The notes under the pieces are model-generated. The model saw only the letters and a program-made list of their open reading frames with translations. It did not search any database and had not been told where the DNA came from. DNA of 64,000 nucleotides from Cylindrospermum sp. FACHB-282 (GTDB lineage: Bacteria; Cyanobacteriota; Cyanobacteriia; Cyanobacteriales; Nostocaceae), in assembly GCF_014697195.1 (NCBI RefSeq), contig NZ_JACJRJ010000004.1, positions 62,001 through 126,000 on the forward strand. Direction: 5' to 3'. Positions 36,454-45,763 of this stretch are shown here, in pieces. Position 1 is the first letter of the stretch. Each line of letters opens with the position of its first letter. The position numbers were made by a program, and so were the translations under genes.

Positions 36454-37233
36454 ATGCACCTTTTTAACCATGTAAAATTCCGCACACCAGAAAGTGTTGA
36501 GTTAGAGTTCACCCTCGCCGGCATCGGTAGTCGTGTCTTTGCTCTAATCATTGACTATCTGATTTTGCTGGCGACTTTGGCGGTGTTTTTCCTGATATGG
36601 GCTTTTGTCGCGGCGCAGTTAGGAGATTCCTTAACAGAGATTTTCGGCTCCGCAGTCCCTTTGTGGTTACTGGCGATCGCCATTGTTGCCAGTACCGTTA
36701 TTTACGCAGGTTACTTCGTCTTATTTGAAACTTTATGGCAGGGACAAACCCCTGGTAAACGCATTGCTAAAATTCGCGTTATTCGAGATGATGGTAGACC
36801 AATCGGTTTGCAACAAGCAAGCCTTCGTGCTGTACTTCGTCTCTTTGATGAATCTTTATTCATTGGAGCTTTTTTAATTGCCTTAAGTCCCCAAGAAAAG
36901 CGCCTAGGTGATTTGGCAGCAGGCACAATTGTGATTCAAACCCAAACAGCTACTAAATCAGCAGCTTTCACTATTTCTGAACAGGCAAAGTCACTCCATA
37001 TCGAGTTGAGACAAACTGCCGATTTATCCCTATTATTACCTGATGATTTTGCCATTATTCGTGAATACTTGGGGCGACGTAGTGCAATGGCATCGAAGGC
37101 AAGAGCCTTACTATCTCTAAAATTATCACAGCAGGTTCAAGCTATTATTAATTTAGAAAACCTGCCAGTAGATGTTACCTCTGATGTATTTTTAGAAGCT
37201 ATTTATCTTGCCTATCAACAGCCAGAATATTAG
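36454..37233 (+). CDS. RDD family membrane protein
   Basis: 259-residue protein with three or four transmembrane helices in the first 150 residues. The RDD signature lies in SRVFALIIDYLILLATL (Arg and Asp), then WQGQTPGKRIAKIRVIRDDG. The C-terminal about 100 residues are soluble and helical (LRQTADLSLLLPDDFAIIRE). RDD proteins are proposed transporters or channels of uncertain substrate. Operon with the gene at 35590. Confidence 0.9.
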   Translation: MHLFNHVKFRTPESVELEFTLAGIGSRVFALIIDYLILLATLAVFFLIWAFVAAQLGDSLTEIFGSAVPLWLLAIAIVASTVIYAGYFVLFETLWQGQTPGKRIAKIRVIRDDGRPIGLQQASLRAVLRLFDESLFIGAFLIALSPQEKRLGDLAAGTIVIQTQTATKSAAFTISEQAKSLHIELRQTADLSLLLPDDFAIIREYLGRRSAMASKARALLSLKLSQQVQAIINLENLPVDVTSDVFLEAIYLAYQQPEY

Positions 37234-37336
37234 ATGATTAAAAAATAGGTAATTGGTAATAGTAAAAAAATCTTACTTATTACCAATTACCCATGATCAA
37301 TTACCCATGATCAAAACTTTTGCCCATCTCATCAAC

Positions 37337-38125
37337 TCAAAAATCTAAACTCGGCCAGTCTGGTTGACAATAATAGTGCGCCATGTTGTCAAACTTTCGT
37401 AGTTCAACACCCTGGATCAAAAATTTAGGCAAATTCAAAAGCCATTTTTCATTCAACTGAGAAAGTGTGGTGCTGAAATTTGTCCGGTCTAGCTCAGGCG
37501 AAACCTCCCCAAAATAGCCTAATGTAATATGGGCAGTAAAGTGATAATGCTGCTCAATACCTAAAGCAATTAACTTGGGATTTTGATAAATTGTCCGGCG
37601 AAATTGAATGATGTCCTCGTAGGAGCGTTCATCTTGGGGGACTAAACAAACGGCTACAGCTCTTGGCATCAGTATCAGTCCCAGCATTTGCCATTGAATC
37701 GGATGAGTCCTTTTTGTCATCGATTGTTGATATTGCTGAAACATTTCGGTTAAGCAATGTCTCAACTCTTCGTCAAATCTGGGATTTTCTTCACAGGCGT
37801 GAAGGTAAGCACTGTCCCAAATCAAGTCAGCCAACGTCAGATGGAAGCTAGCAGGAGGTACAGGGACAATCAAATCAAGGTTTACAGGTAACTGCAAAAG
37901 TTCCTCTTGATAAGCCTGTAACTTGGCATAAAAATCAGAGTTTAGTGAATCTTCTGCTGCTGGCGGAGTAATCAGTGTATAGCCAGGAAAAGGTGCAGGT
38001 TGTCTCAATCCGGAATGGGGCAGAAATTTAGATGATTCCTGGATATGCTGGACTTGGGATCTGTAAGCTTCTGGCAGCGTCAGTCTTGCTACCCGATTTA
38101 AGTAAGTTTGATAGTTGTCGTCCAA
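37337..38125 (-). CDS. DUF1868 / 2H phosphoesterase-like protein
   Basis: 262-residue protein with the two HxT motifs of the 2H phosphoesterase fold: FHLTLADLIW at about 104 and AHITLGYFG at about 210. Similar proteins hydrolyse 2'-5' or cyclic phosphodiester bonds in RNA or nucleotides. The substrate here is unknown. No neighbours suggest a pathway. Confidence 0.82.
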   Translation of the reverse strand: MDDNYQTYLNRVARLTLPEAYRSQVQHIQESSKFLPHSGLRQPAPFPGYTLITPPAAEDSLNSDFYAKLQAYQEELLQLPVNLDLIVPVPPASFHLTLADLIWDSAYLHACEENPRFDEELRHCLTEMFQQYQQSMTKRTHPIQWQMLGLILMPRAVAVCLVPQDERSYEDIIQFRRTIYQNPKLIALGIEQHYHFTAHITLGYFGEVSPELDRTNFSTTLSQLNEKWLLNLPKFLIQGVELRKFDNMAHYYCQPDWPSLDF

Positions 38126-38346
38126 TCTTCATGGCCTCACGCTCTCACTTGATAGATTTTAGGGAAAATTACCCAGATTAACCCAAGTGATTGAAAAAGT
38201 ATTTAGTTTTTTTGGCGTGATGCTAGGGGAAAATGGGATTGGGGATTGGGAGGAGAAAAGAAGGAGACTTATAGACTAATTCCCCCTTAGCCCCCTGCCA
38301 AGAGACCCCTTAGACCCCTGCTAAGAGCCCCAATCCGGGAAAGTCT

Positions 38347-39336
38347 ATGCCAATCTATGTTTACTGGGGTGAGGATGATTTTGCTATGGAGAAAGCAGTA
38401 ACGCTCTTGCGCGATCGCATCCTCGATCCCCTATGGATAAGCTTTAATTACACTTTATTCCCCCCAGATCAAGCCGATGCTACAGTCCAGGGGTTAAACC
38501 AAGTGATGACACCAACTTTTGGCGCTGGTGGACGCCTGGTGTGGCTGAATAACACTACCCTGTGCCAGCAATGTCCAGAAAATCTGTTAGCAGAATTGCA
38601 ACGAACCTTGCCCGTAATTCCTGAAAACTCATTTTTATTGCTTACCACCCGTAACAAACCAGATGAACGCCTCAAAGCCACAAAATTGTTAAAACAATTT
38701 GCCACCGAGTTCCGAGAATTTCCCCTGATTCCACCTTGGAAAACGGAATTATTGGTACAATCGGTGAATGAAGCTGCTAAATCTGTGGGTCTAAAACTGA
38801 CTCCCCAGACAGCAGAACTATTAGCAGAATCTGTTGGTAACGATACACGGTTGCTCTACAATGAAATAGAGAAATTGCAGCTGTATACCGCTGGCAGCAA
38901 CCAACCTTTAGATGTAAATACCATTACTCAACTGGTCGGAAATACTAAGCAAAATAGTTTACAATTGGCCGCAGCCATCAGAACTGGAGATACAGCTAAA
39001 GCTTTAGGAACTGTGGCTGATCTGATCAATGCTTCAGAGCCTGGATTGCGAATAGTTGCTACACTAATTGGTCAATTTCGCACCTGGTTATGGGTGAAAA
39101 TTATGATCGAAAGTGGTGAGCAGAATCAACAAGCGATCGCACAAGCTGCTGAGATTGGTAACCCCAAACGGATCTATTTTTTACAGCAAGAAGTCAAGTC
39201 TCTTTCTGTCAAGCAACTAATCTCCTCTTTGCCCCTTTTACTAGAGTTAGAAGTTAGTCTCAAGCAAGGGGGTTCAGAAATGCCAGTACTTCAAACTAAA
39301 GTGATAGAACTGTGTCAAATATGTCGAAGAGCTTGA
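38347..39336 (+). CDS. holA: DNA polymerase III delta subunit
   Basis: 329-residue clamp-loader wrench that opens the beta ring. It begins MPIYVYWGEDDFAMEKAVTL as in HolA, and shows the low-similarity AAA+ fold without a functional Walker A. KPDERLKATKLLKQFATEFREF and QNSLQLAAAIRTGDTAKALG are family features. It is monocistronic. Confidence 0.93.
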   Translation: MPIYVYWGEDDFAMEKAVTLLRDRILDPLWISFNYTLFPPDQADATVQGLNQVMTPTFGAGGRLVWLNNTTLCQQCPENLLAELQRTLPVIPENSFLLLTTRNKPDERLKATKLLKQFATEFREFPLIPPWKTELLVQSVNEAAKSVGLKLTPQTAELLAESVGNDTRLLYNEIEKLQLYTAGSNQPLDVNTITQLVGNTKQNSLQLAAAIRTGDTAKALGTVADLINASEPGLRIVATLIGQFRTWLWVKIMIESGEQNQQAIAQAAEIGNPKRIYFLQQEVKSLSVKQLISSLPLLLELEVSLKQGGSEMPVLQTKVIELCQICRRA

Positions 39337-39444
39337 TGTCTAATATAAAAGTTTAATGGAGTCAAGATTTTCTGGAACTTCTCACTCCTAAAATAATTCA
39401 CAGTTATTACCCTATCCCTAATGTAGTACTGTGTCCCCAATCCT

Positions 39445-39921
39445 ATGAATAAAATTTCTGATTTATTTTTCCGAACTAGCCTCCAGCGAATGTTTACCCA
39501 ATCATTGCTAATCGCTACTCTTGCCAGTGGATGTTCATTTTCCAGTCATTTTGGCTTAAGTTCAAAAGCTTATGCTCAAACTCCAGCAGTCAACAATGCA
39601 GAAATCACTAGCTATGCTCAAGCTGTATTAGCGATGGAACCAATCCGTCAGCAAGCCTTTGAAGAAATTAAACAAATTATTAATGGTGGAGAAGTTCCCG
39701 CAATAGTTTGCAATCAACCCGATAGTATAGATGCTCTGCCAGGTAAGGCTAAAAATATTGCAAGGGACTACTGTACGGAATCAGAAAAAATTGTCAGCAA
39801 GAGCGGTTTACCTCCTGAGCGTTTCAACCAAATTACTGTAGAAATCCAAACTAACAGTGACTTAAAACGGCAGGTTTATAATACATTATTACGCCTCCAA
39901 AAATCTCCTGATGCTCCCTAG
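39445..39921 (+). CDS. DUF4168 secreted protein
   Basis: 158 residues with a signal peptide (basic start MNKISDLFFRTSLQR, hydrophobic LLIATLASGC, likely cleavage after AYA near 44). Mature part is helical: AEITSYAQAVLAMEPIRQQAFEEI, the DUF4168 pattern found in many cyanobacteria. A Cys pair in the mature region (VCNQPD and YCTES) could form a disulfide. Periplasmic location inferred; function unknown. Confidence 0.88.
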   Translation: MNKISDLFFRTSLQRMFTQSLLIATLASGCSFSSHFGLSSKAYAQTPAVNNAEITSYAQAVLAMEPIRQQAFEEIKQIINGGEVPAIVCNQPDSIDALPGKAKNIARDYCTESEKIVSKSGLPPERFNQITVEIQTNSDLKRQVYNTLLRLQKSPDAP

Positions 39922-40636
39922 GTTAATTTTCTGTAAACATGATTACCTGGAGAAACCCCAAGAGTAGGCATAGTTATTTGTTATTAGGCATTATTTCCTA
40001 ATAACTGATGATTGTTGTAAGCTAAATGAAGTTATTATATCCCTGACTATTGCTATTGGATGGAAATAGGACAGGAGGTGGTTTGTCAATTTGTTCTTTT
40101 TCTCCTATTCTTAATTATAAATTCTCAATATAAATAGCATTTCACCAATCAATTCTCATCATCATAGTACTAATCAATATCAAGCAATACTTGCCCCTTG
40201 ACATAAATATTTTTCATATAGCTTTGTGCATGAGGTTGTGGACTTTGAATCGATATGCTCCCAAATTTTAGGTGAATTAAAGATGGGACGGCAGGCTTTG
40301 GGCTTTTTTAACAGCGCAGAAAGCCCTTAATCGATCCTAGAGCAAACGCATTAAAATTTTGTCAGGCGATAGTTGACAGATTGCTGCACGTAGTATGATG
40401 GGCAAGTCAAGTCCAATTATTAAGAAAAGGGGTTCTTCGGTTATTTTTATGGAAAATCTGGTTCAAAATCATTGAAAGCCTTATCCTGTAGGCATTTTCT
40501 TTAAAACAAGAGCATAATTCCTTATAAACCTTGCCACGTAAGGATTTTGTCATAATCAATGCTCAACCACCATAAAACAAACCCAAGAGCCAGAAAAGGT
40601 TTTGAAAAGTGATTTTCTTCATTAAGGAGTGCACAA
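39922..40636. other. Long intergenic region, nothing recognised
   Basis: 715 bp of AT-rich DNA. I see no supportable ORF, hairpin terminator or known RNA. The short sequence AAGGAG (at about 40625) is the ribosome site for the next gene. Confidence 0.4.
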
Positions 40637-41137
40637 ATGGATTCTGAGATACGCAAGTTCAGCCAACGGTGGATATTTAAATTACGGTGGGACTACCATA
40701 TTATTCCTACGAATGAAGAAATCACCGCTTATAGCAAAGCACTTATAATTTGTGCTAAAGCCGATGGAACATTAGCAGAAGCTGAAAGAGACTGGGTTGT
40801 TGGTTACATAGCAGCGGTTGGGGGATCTGAGGATTTAATTGAACTGTTAAAAAATTACGACGGAGACGACAATATTCAAGAGTTTTTATTGCTCTCACCA
40901 GCTATGGCAAAAATCAGAAGATGTTTGATTTACGATGCTATCTCAGCTTGTGACGCTGATGGTGATTTTAGTGCCGCTGAAAGAGCTAAAGTCAGAAGTA
41001 TGGGAGAAACACTGCAACTTTCTCAAGAAGATTTTGAACAAATTGAGAATTTATACTTTCAGAGTAAGGAACTTTTTACGACGCGAATAAACTTGCTGTT
41101 TGCTGATGGAAAACCTGAGTACAGCACCCCTAGATAA
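40637..41137 (+). CDS. TerB-like soluble protein
   Basis: 166-residue helical protein. It has TerB-type features: ALIICAKADGTLAEAERDWV and a second ACDADGDFSAAERAKVRS repeat, each with an acidic loop that resembles a calcium or metal-binding site. There is no signal peptide. TerB proteins are implied in stress sensing at the membrane. An AAGGAG ribosome site precedes the ATG. Stands alone. Confidence 0.75.
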   Translation: MDSEIRKFSQRWIFKLRWDYHIIPTNEEITAYSKALIICAKADGTLAEAERDWVVGYIAAVGGSEDLIELLKNYDGDDNIQEFLLLSPAMAKIRRCLIYDAISACDADGDFSAAERAKVRSMGETLQLSQEDFEQIENLYFQSKELFTTRINLLFADGKPEYSTPR

Positions 41138-41255
41138 GTTTTGAGTTTCAAGTTGCTGGGCGCGATTTGAGTTAAAAGCAAGGGCGATCAGGTATTGAGC
41201 CGAGATTTGAGTAATTTTCTGCAAGATGGTCTGGAAACCCTTGTCCTGTCTGGTT

Positions 41256-42026
41256 TTAATATTTTGTTACTTCAGCCTGCTTTTCAAATACCATTAAATG
41301 CTGCTGAGGTAACAAATTTTTAGTTTCGTGCCAAACTAAACCCACGGCTTGCATTTCTTGGCGGACTTGTTTTTGAGTCATCTTGTGGAGTTTTTTAATC
41401 ATAATAAAGGGATTTTCACCCCGGTACTCAACCAGTACTACCCTACCACCAGGTTTCAGCGCTTTGACAATTGCTTGCATCACTTCTTGGGGATATTCAA
41501 ACTCATGATAAGCATCTACCATCAGCACTAAATCGACACTTGCGAGTGGCAAATTAGGGTTTGTAATAGTTGCTAAAATAGGCTCAACATTGGAGATATT
41601 TTTCTCTTGTTTGAAAAAGTCAATAATCTCCAACATTTCTGGCTGAATATCTACAGCCAATACTTTACCTGATGATAATAAAGGCGCGATGCGAAAGCTC
41701 AAATAACCTGTACCCGCACCAATATCTGCTACCACATCATCAGGTTGCAAATTGAGGAGGTTTACCACCTGATTTGGTTGCTCTTCTGTTTCGCGACTTG
41801 GTCTTTCTAACCAACCAGCGCCTGTGTGTCCCATGACTTTGGCAATTTCGCGCCCCATGTAGTATTTACCAATACCATCTGGACTGTGAATCTGGCGTTG
41901 TTCGTAAACTGTGCCTGTGGGAGAGGATGTGATGGCGGCGGCTGTCGGTTGAGTTAGTAAACTCCCCAATATTACTAGGATCATTACTAGAAAATTTAAA
42001 AATTTTGACTGAAAATTATGATTCAT
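41256..42026 (-). CDS. Exported class I methyltransferase
   Basis: 256 residues. A signal-peptide-like N-terminus (SKFLNFLVMILVILGSLL then TQPTAAA) is followed by a methyltransferase domain: VVADIGAGTGYLSFRIAPLL (SAM motif I), AVDIQPEMLEII and VLMVDAYHEFEYPQ, RVVLVEYRGE. I chose the ATG at 42026. An exported SAM enzyme is unusual as SAM is cytosolic; the leader might be a membrane anchor. The substrate is unknown. Confidence 0.82.
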   Translation of the reverse strand: MNHNFQSKFLNFLVMILVILGSLLTQPTAAAITSSPTGTVYEQRQIHSPDGIGKYYMGREIAKVMGHTGAGWLERPSRETEEQPNQVVNLLNLQPDDVVADIGAGTGYLSFRIAPLLSSGKVLAVDIQPEMLEIIDFFKQEKNISNVEPILATITNPNLPLASVDLVLMVDAYHEFEYPQEVMQAIVKALKPGGRVVLVEYRGENPFIMIKKLHKMTQKQVRQEMQAVGLVWHETKNLLPQQHLMVFEKQAEVTKY

Positions 42027-42167
42027 ATTTTTGCAAAAATTATTTTGTTTACAAACCGCAGAGTACCCAGAGAACACAGAGAGAATAAAGATAGATTTTC
42101 ATGAAAAATTAGGTTCGATTTTTTTTTCCATCAGCGCTATTTAAATAACAGCATTCGTAGCAAAAAC

Positions 42168-43739
42168 TTAAATCACAAATGGTGCTAATTGACGATGATC
42201 CCAATGTTCCCCAAACCGCTCTGCAATCAGTGGTGTGACGATAAACTTAGGAGGGGAACCTGATTGAACATCAATCCGCACACATGAGTAAGGCAGCCGC
42301 CTTTGAAAACCGTAGCCATTGCGGCCAACATAAAGCAGGGAATCTGCGACTTTTCGATTTGGACTCCCTGCAATATCGCTAAAAGTCTCCATCAGTTCTG
42401 GCCCCTCTTTTCGTTGACGACGGGGACGATGTCCACTACCACCAGAAATAATGCAGTTGATGTGGGAGTCAGCGTATCCTGTGTCAACTGTGCGGATGTG
42501 TTCCAAACAGTGGGCGTGACCGTTTAAAATTAAATCGACTATGGGACGTTCTTTTGTCTGGGAACCCAGAGTTTTGGCTACTGCTTCAAATAAAGAGCGT
42601 AGACGATGACGAACTGCTAAGGTTTGTGCTTGATGCCACTTGGTTGCTTCGGTGACGTAGGGGGGATGGTGGAAAAATATGATTCGTCCGCGCACTTCGT
42701 TAGTATGCCAAGATTCGATCAGCCTGTTTCGTAACCAGTCGAGTTGTTCAAAGTCGATGTCAGATGTTTTCTGGGATGATAGTTGTTTTTCGATATCGAT
42801 TTTGACTTCGTTGATTTGGTCTAATTTGGCACTGAGTTCATCGAGTTGTTCAGCTTCGCTGGGTATATCGGAATTAAGGCGATCGCATATTTCCAAAATC
42901 TGCAATTCTTCTTGTTCTATCTCTTGGCGACGCTGTTGCAACTGCCGACGGTTGTTTTCCCCCCCTTGAGTTGTCGGCAAGGGTGATGGTGTATTAAAGG
43001 TATTAGAATCTAGGGCGAAAAAGTCAATCCCACCGTAACGAAATGTATAATAGCGGTTGGGGACGCGGGTAAATTTTCCCGGTTGGTAACGCAAACAGCG
43101 CCCTGTATCACTTTTAGCGGTGTAATGTTGATCTAAATGATGTTCTAACTCTTTTGGGGATGCGATCGCCGCCATATAATCTAGAAAGGCTCTTGCATAA
43201 GCATCACCTTGATTTGAGCCGTGCCAGCCAATTTCGATATCTTTGTAGCGCAACAGGTGGCGTAGGGAAAAGGTGGGGCCAGTGAGCAAGCGATACATCA
43301 ATGGCACATCATAGTAATCGTGATTTCCCAACACTGGCAAGAATGGCAGCTTAAACACCATGCGATCGTAGGGAATGCTATTATGGTTGTCGCCACCTAG
43401 GATAAATTCCCGGTAAGGCTCGATAAAGTTTTTCGGATAATACTCTTGGGAACCCACCACATAAATAACATCGCCAGTGTGCAACACAAAACGGCAGCCA
43501 TCACCATGCGCTAGCATTTGTTCGGCGACTTGTCGTTGGGGGTGTTGACCGTAATGGGACTTAGTGCCAGTATCACCAATCACCATAAACGAAAATTCCG
43601 GACTATCCTCCTTGCCATCGTCTAATACCATGGAAGTTTGGTCAATTCCCCGCTGCATAATACTGGGATGCATCCACCGCACCCGTTGCTTCATCTTTTG
43701 AATTTTCACAGGAATCGGTGGTTCGGAAATCAATTTCAT
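42168..43739 (-). CDS. Calcineurin-like metallophosphoesterase
   Basis: 523-residue enzyme with the dimetal motifs in order: MVIGDTGTK (Asp), LHTGDVIYVVG (GD), LPVLGNHDYYDV (GNHD), FFHHPPYVTE (His) and LNGHAHCLEHI (GHxH). A long insert with a Gln/Glu-rich coiled coil (about 255-335) interrupts the fold. No signal peptide. Probable cytosolic phosphomonoesterase or phosphodiesterase, unknown substrate. Confidence 0.9.
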   Translation of the reverse strand: MKLISEPPIPVKIQKMKQRVRWMHPSIMQRGIDQTSMVLDDGKEDSPEFSFMVIGDTGTKSHYGQHPQRQVAEQMLAHGDGCRFVLHTGDVIYVVGSQEYYPKNFIEPYREFILGGDNHNSIPYDRMVFKLPFLPVLGNHDYYDVPLMYRLLTGPTFSLRHLLRYKDIEIGWHGSNQGDAYARAFLDYMAAIASPKELEHHLDQHYTAKSDTGRCLRYQPGKFTRVPNRYYTFRYGGIDFFALDSNTFNTPSPLPTTQGGENNRRQLQQRRQEIEQEELQILEICDRLNSDIPSEAEQLDELSAKLDQINEVKIDIEKQLSSQKTSDIDFEQLDWLRNRLIESWHTNEVRGRIIFFHHPPYVTEATKWHQAQTLAVRHRLRSLFEAVAKTLGSQTKERPIVDLILNGHAHCLEHIRTVDTGYADSHINCIISGGSGHRPRRQRKEGPELMETFSDIAGSPNRKVADSLLYVGRNGYGFQRRLPYSCVRIDVQSGSPPKFIVTPLIAERFGEHWDHRQLAPFVI

Positions 43740-43831
43740 GGGTAGATTTAGCTAAGGCCTAAGCTAATTGTAACGAAATATTAAGTATTTGACGATCTAC
43801 GCTCCGTATCCTAGGGAATATTCAGAATACC

Positions 43832-45061
43832 TTAAGTCACCAACTGCACAACACCCCACTGCCCACCTGTCGACCAATCAGGGTCAGATTTTGCGACTTC
43901 TGCCACATTTTTTGCCTTCAGTCCGGCGGCAACTTCTGACTTAAGGGTGCGTAAGGCTACCATTGGCGCGGGTAAGTAAGAGACGATATCTGCAATGTTG
44001 GTGGTAAAGTCCCAATGGCGATCGCCTAATAAGCGCCGATAATTAGCATCTCCTTTGACAACAATTAAACTCGACTTGGCTAACTCACCTTTGAGTGATG
44101 AAGGAATTTCCCAAAATGGTAACGGTGATGTCCAGAAATAATCTTCAGCTAAAACCAACTTTCCTGAAGCGATATTTGCTCGCAATCTTTGAGTAAAGGA
44201 TTTAACTTTTGGATGGCTACCAGCAGCTAAAAAATCAATTGTGTAATGCACATCCTTAATCATGGCATCAGATACAAAAGTTGGATGAGGCTTTAAGTGC
44301 AAGTAAACCTCATTAACCAAGCCACTATTTAACAAAAAATCTACAAAACATAAATCACAAATTAGCTCAAAACCTGCATTATCTATAACAAAATCAATGC
44401 TTCCACCCTTATGACTGGTTAATAATTCGCTAACTGAAAATGCATCATCTACTAATATATGAGTTAGTTGGTTGTGAATATCAAAACGACTCCGGTCATC
44501 CTCAAAGGCTGACCACAAACTTAAATCAACACGATTTCCCCACAGGGCAAAATACAACAGAGCAATTACAGATGCTTGGTTTGATTTAGATGCTTTTTTT
44601 GATTGATCCAACCATTTATCTACTTGACTGCACAGAGAAATAATGGAATCAATAGATGCTTCTAAACCTTGAGATTTTTGTAACTCAAATGGGTCAATAC
44701 CTTGCAATTCACCAGGGCGAAAGTAATTGGTAATATCCAGAATTAGCCGATAAAAATAAGTTTCGGCAAAAAACCAGGGCACATCTACCCAACGCTGACC
44801 TTTATATGGTTCTAAATATTGCTTCCAGGCGGTGAAATCTGCACCAGTATCATCTGCCAGAGTTGGCAAATATCCTGTTGGTAGTTCTGCGGCGAGTTTC
44901 TCCAAGCTTTGATTAATTTGGCTAGGAAACTTATTTTCCGCTATGACTCGGCGGGCGATCGCAGGCATCCGTTGAGTTACTGTAAACTCAGTAAAAGAGC
45001 CAACTTCATTTCCTACAAGTGGCGCTGGTAGGGGTAATTTGGGAATGTGGGGATTCACCAC
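43832..45061 (-). CDS. DUF89 / ARMT1-like damage-control phosphatase
   Basis: 409-residue metal-dependent phosphatase. Family marks are DNAGFELICDLCFVDFLL (the DNAGxE-type metal site) near residue 228, FVSDAMIKDVH, and LIVVKGDANYRRLLGDRHW near 345. DUF89 enzymes remove sugar phosphates and damaged phospho-metabolites. It follows the DUF442 operon by 239 bp on the same strand. Confidence 0.92.
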   Translation of the reverse strand: MVNPHIPKLPLPAPLVGNEVGSFTEFTVTQRMPAIARRVIAENKFPSQINQSLEKLAAELPTGYLPTLADDTGADFTAWKQYLEPYKGQRWVDVPWFFAETYFYRLILDITNYFRPGELQGIDPFELQKSQGLEASIDSIISLCSQVDKWLDQSKKASKSNQASVIALLYFALWGNRVDLSLWSAFEDDRSRFDIHNQLTHILVDDAFSVSELLTSHKGGSIDFVIDNAGFELICDLCFVDFLLNSGLVNEVYLHLKPHPTFVSDAMIKDVHYTIDFLAAGSHPKVKSFTQRLRANIASGKLVLAEDYFWTSPLPFWEIPSSLKGELAKSSLIVVKGDANYRRLLGDRHWDFTTNIADIVSYLPAPMVALRTLKSEVAAGLKAKNVAEVAKSDPDWSTGGQWGVVQLVT

Positions 45062-45299
45062 AAAGTTTTGTCCCTTGAATTTTTAGCTATTTTAACCCAA
45101 TTTTGACCAGACTTTTACAAATAGGTAAAATTTTGAGTTATGCAAGCAAGTTCTCCCAAAATCTCACACACAAGCGATATTTGAGGAGTAGAAACTGGAA
45201 TTATTTTCTGGGCTTTCTATTTTCTATATACATCACGACGATGTTTACATTGGAGGAGTAAAATTATTAATTGTTGATCTTGAGTTTAATTTTTAATTT

Positions 45300-45734
45300 T
45301 TAATTTTTAGCAAACTTTTCTAGCAGGAATTGTTTGAGGTGTGGTTGCTCTAAATTAATACCTAGTGCATTTGCTTTCTGGACAACTTCTTCATAAGTCA
45401 AACCAGCTTGAAGTACATCAGCAATCAAGGCTATTCCCCCGGCTCTTGCACCACCAGCACAATGAATTAAAATAGGTTTGGGCAAATTCTCAATTTCTTG
45501 AATTGCTGCTGCTGTAAGTTGTTGATTTGGTTCTTGAGGATTTAATGGAACATTTGCATATTTTAATCCCGCAACTTCGGCTTGTTGCTGTTCATCATTA
45601 AGAAAATCTTTCTCACCTAGAGAACGCAAATTCAGAACCGACTTAAATCCCGCAGAAGCTAATTCTGGTAATTGCTCAGAAGAAATTTGTCCAGCAACAC
45701 TCAAATCATCACTAACCTTTTTTAACTCACTCAT
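45300..45734 (-). CDS. DUF442-type phosphatase (protein tyrosine phosphatase-like)
   Basis: 144-residue cysteine phosphatase. The P-loop HCAGGARAGG places catalytic Cys92 and Arg97. The N-terminus (VSDDLSVAGQISSEQLPELA) is typical of the DUF442 family that is often fused to beta-lactamase-like sulfur oxygenases. That link suggests a tie to thiol or sulfide metabolism, by inference. Last gene of a three-gene minus-strand operon with a GST (29 bp upstream). Confidence 0.88.
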   Translation of the reverse strand: MSELKKVSDDLSVAGQISSEQLPELASAGFKSVLNLRSLGEKDFLNDEQQQAEVAGLKYANVPLNPQEPNQQLTAAAIQEIENLPKPILIHCAGGARAGGIALIADVLQAGLTYEEVVQKANALGINLEQPHLKQFLLEKFAKN

Positions 45735-45763
45735 TTTTCCTCTCCTCTCTGTGTGAGATAAAA

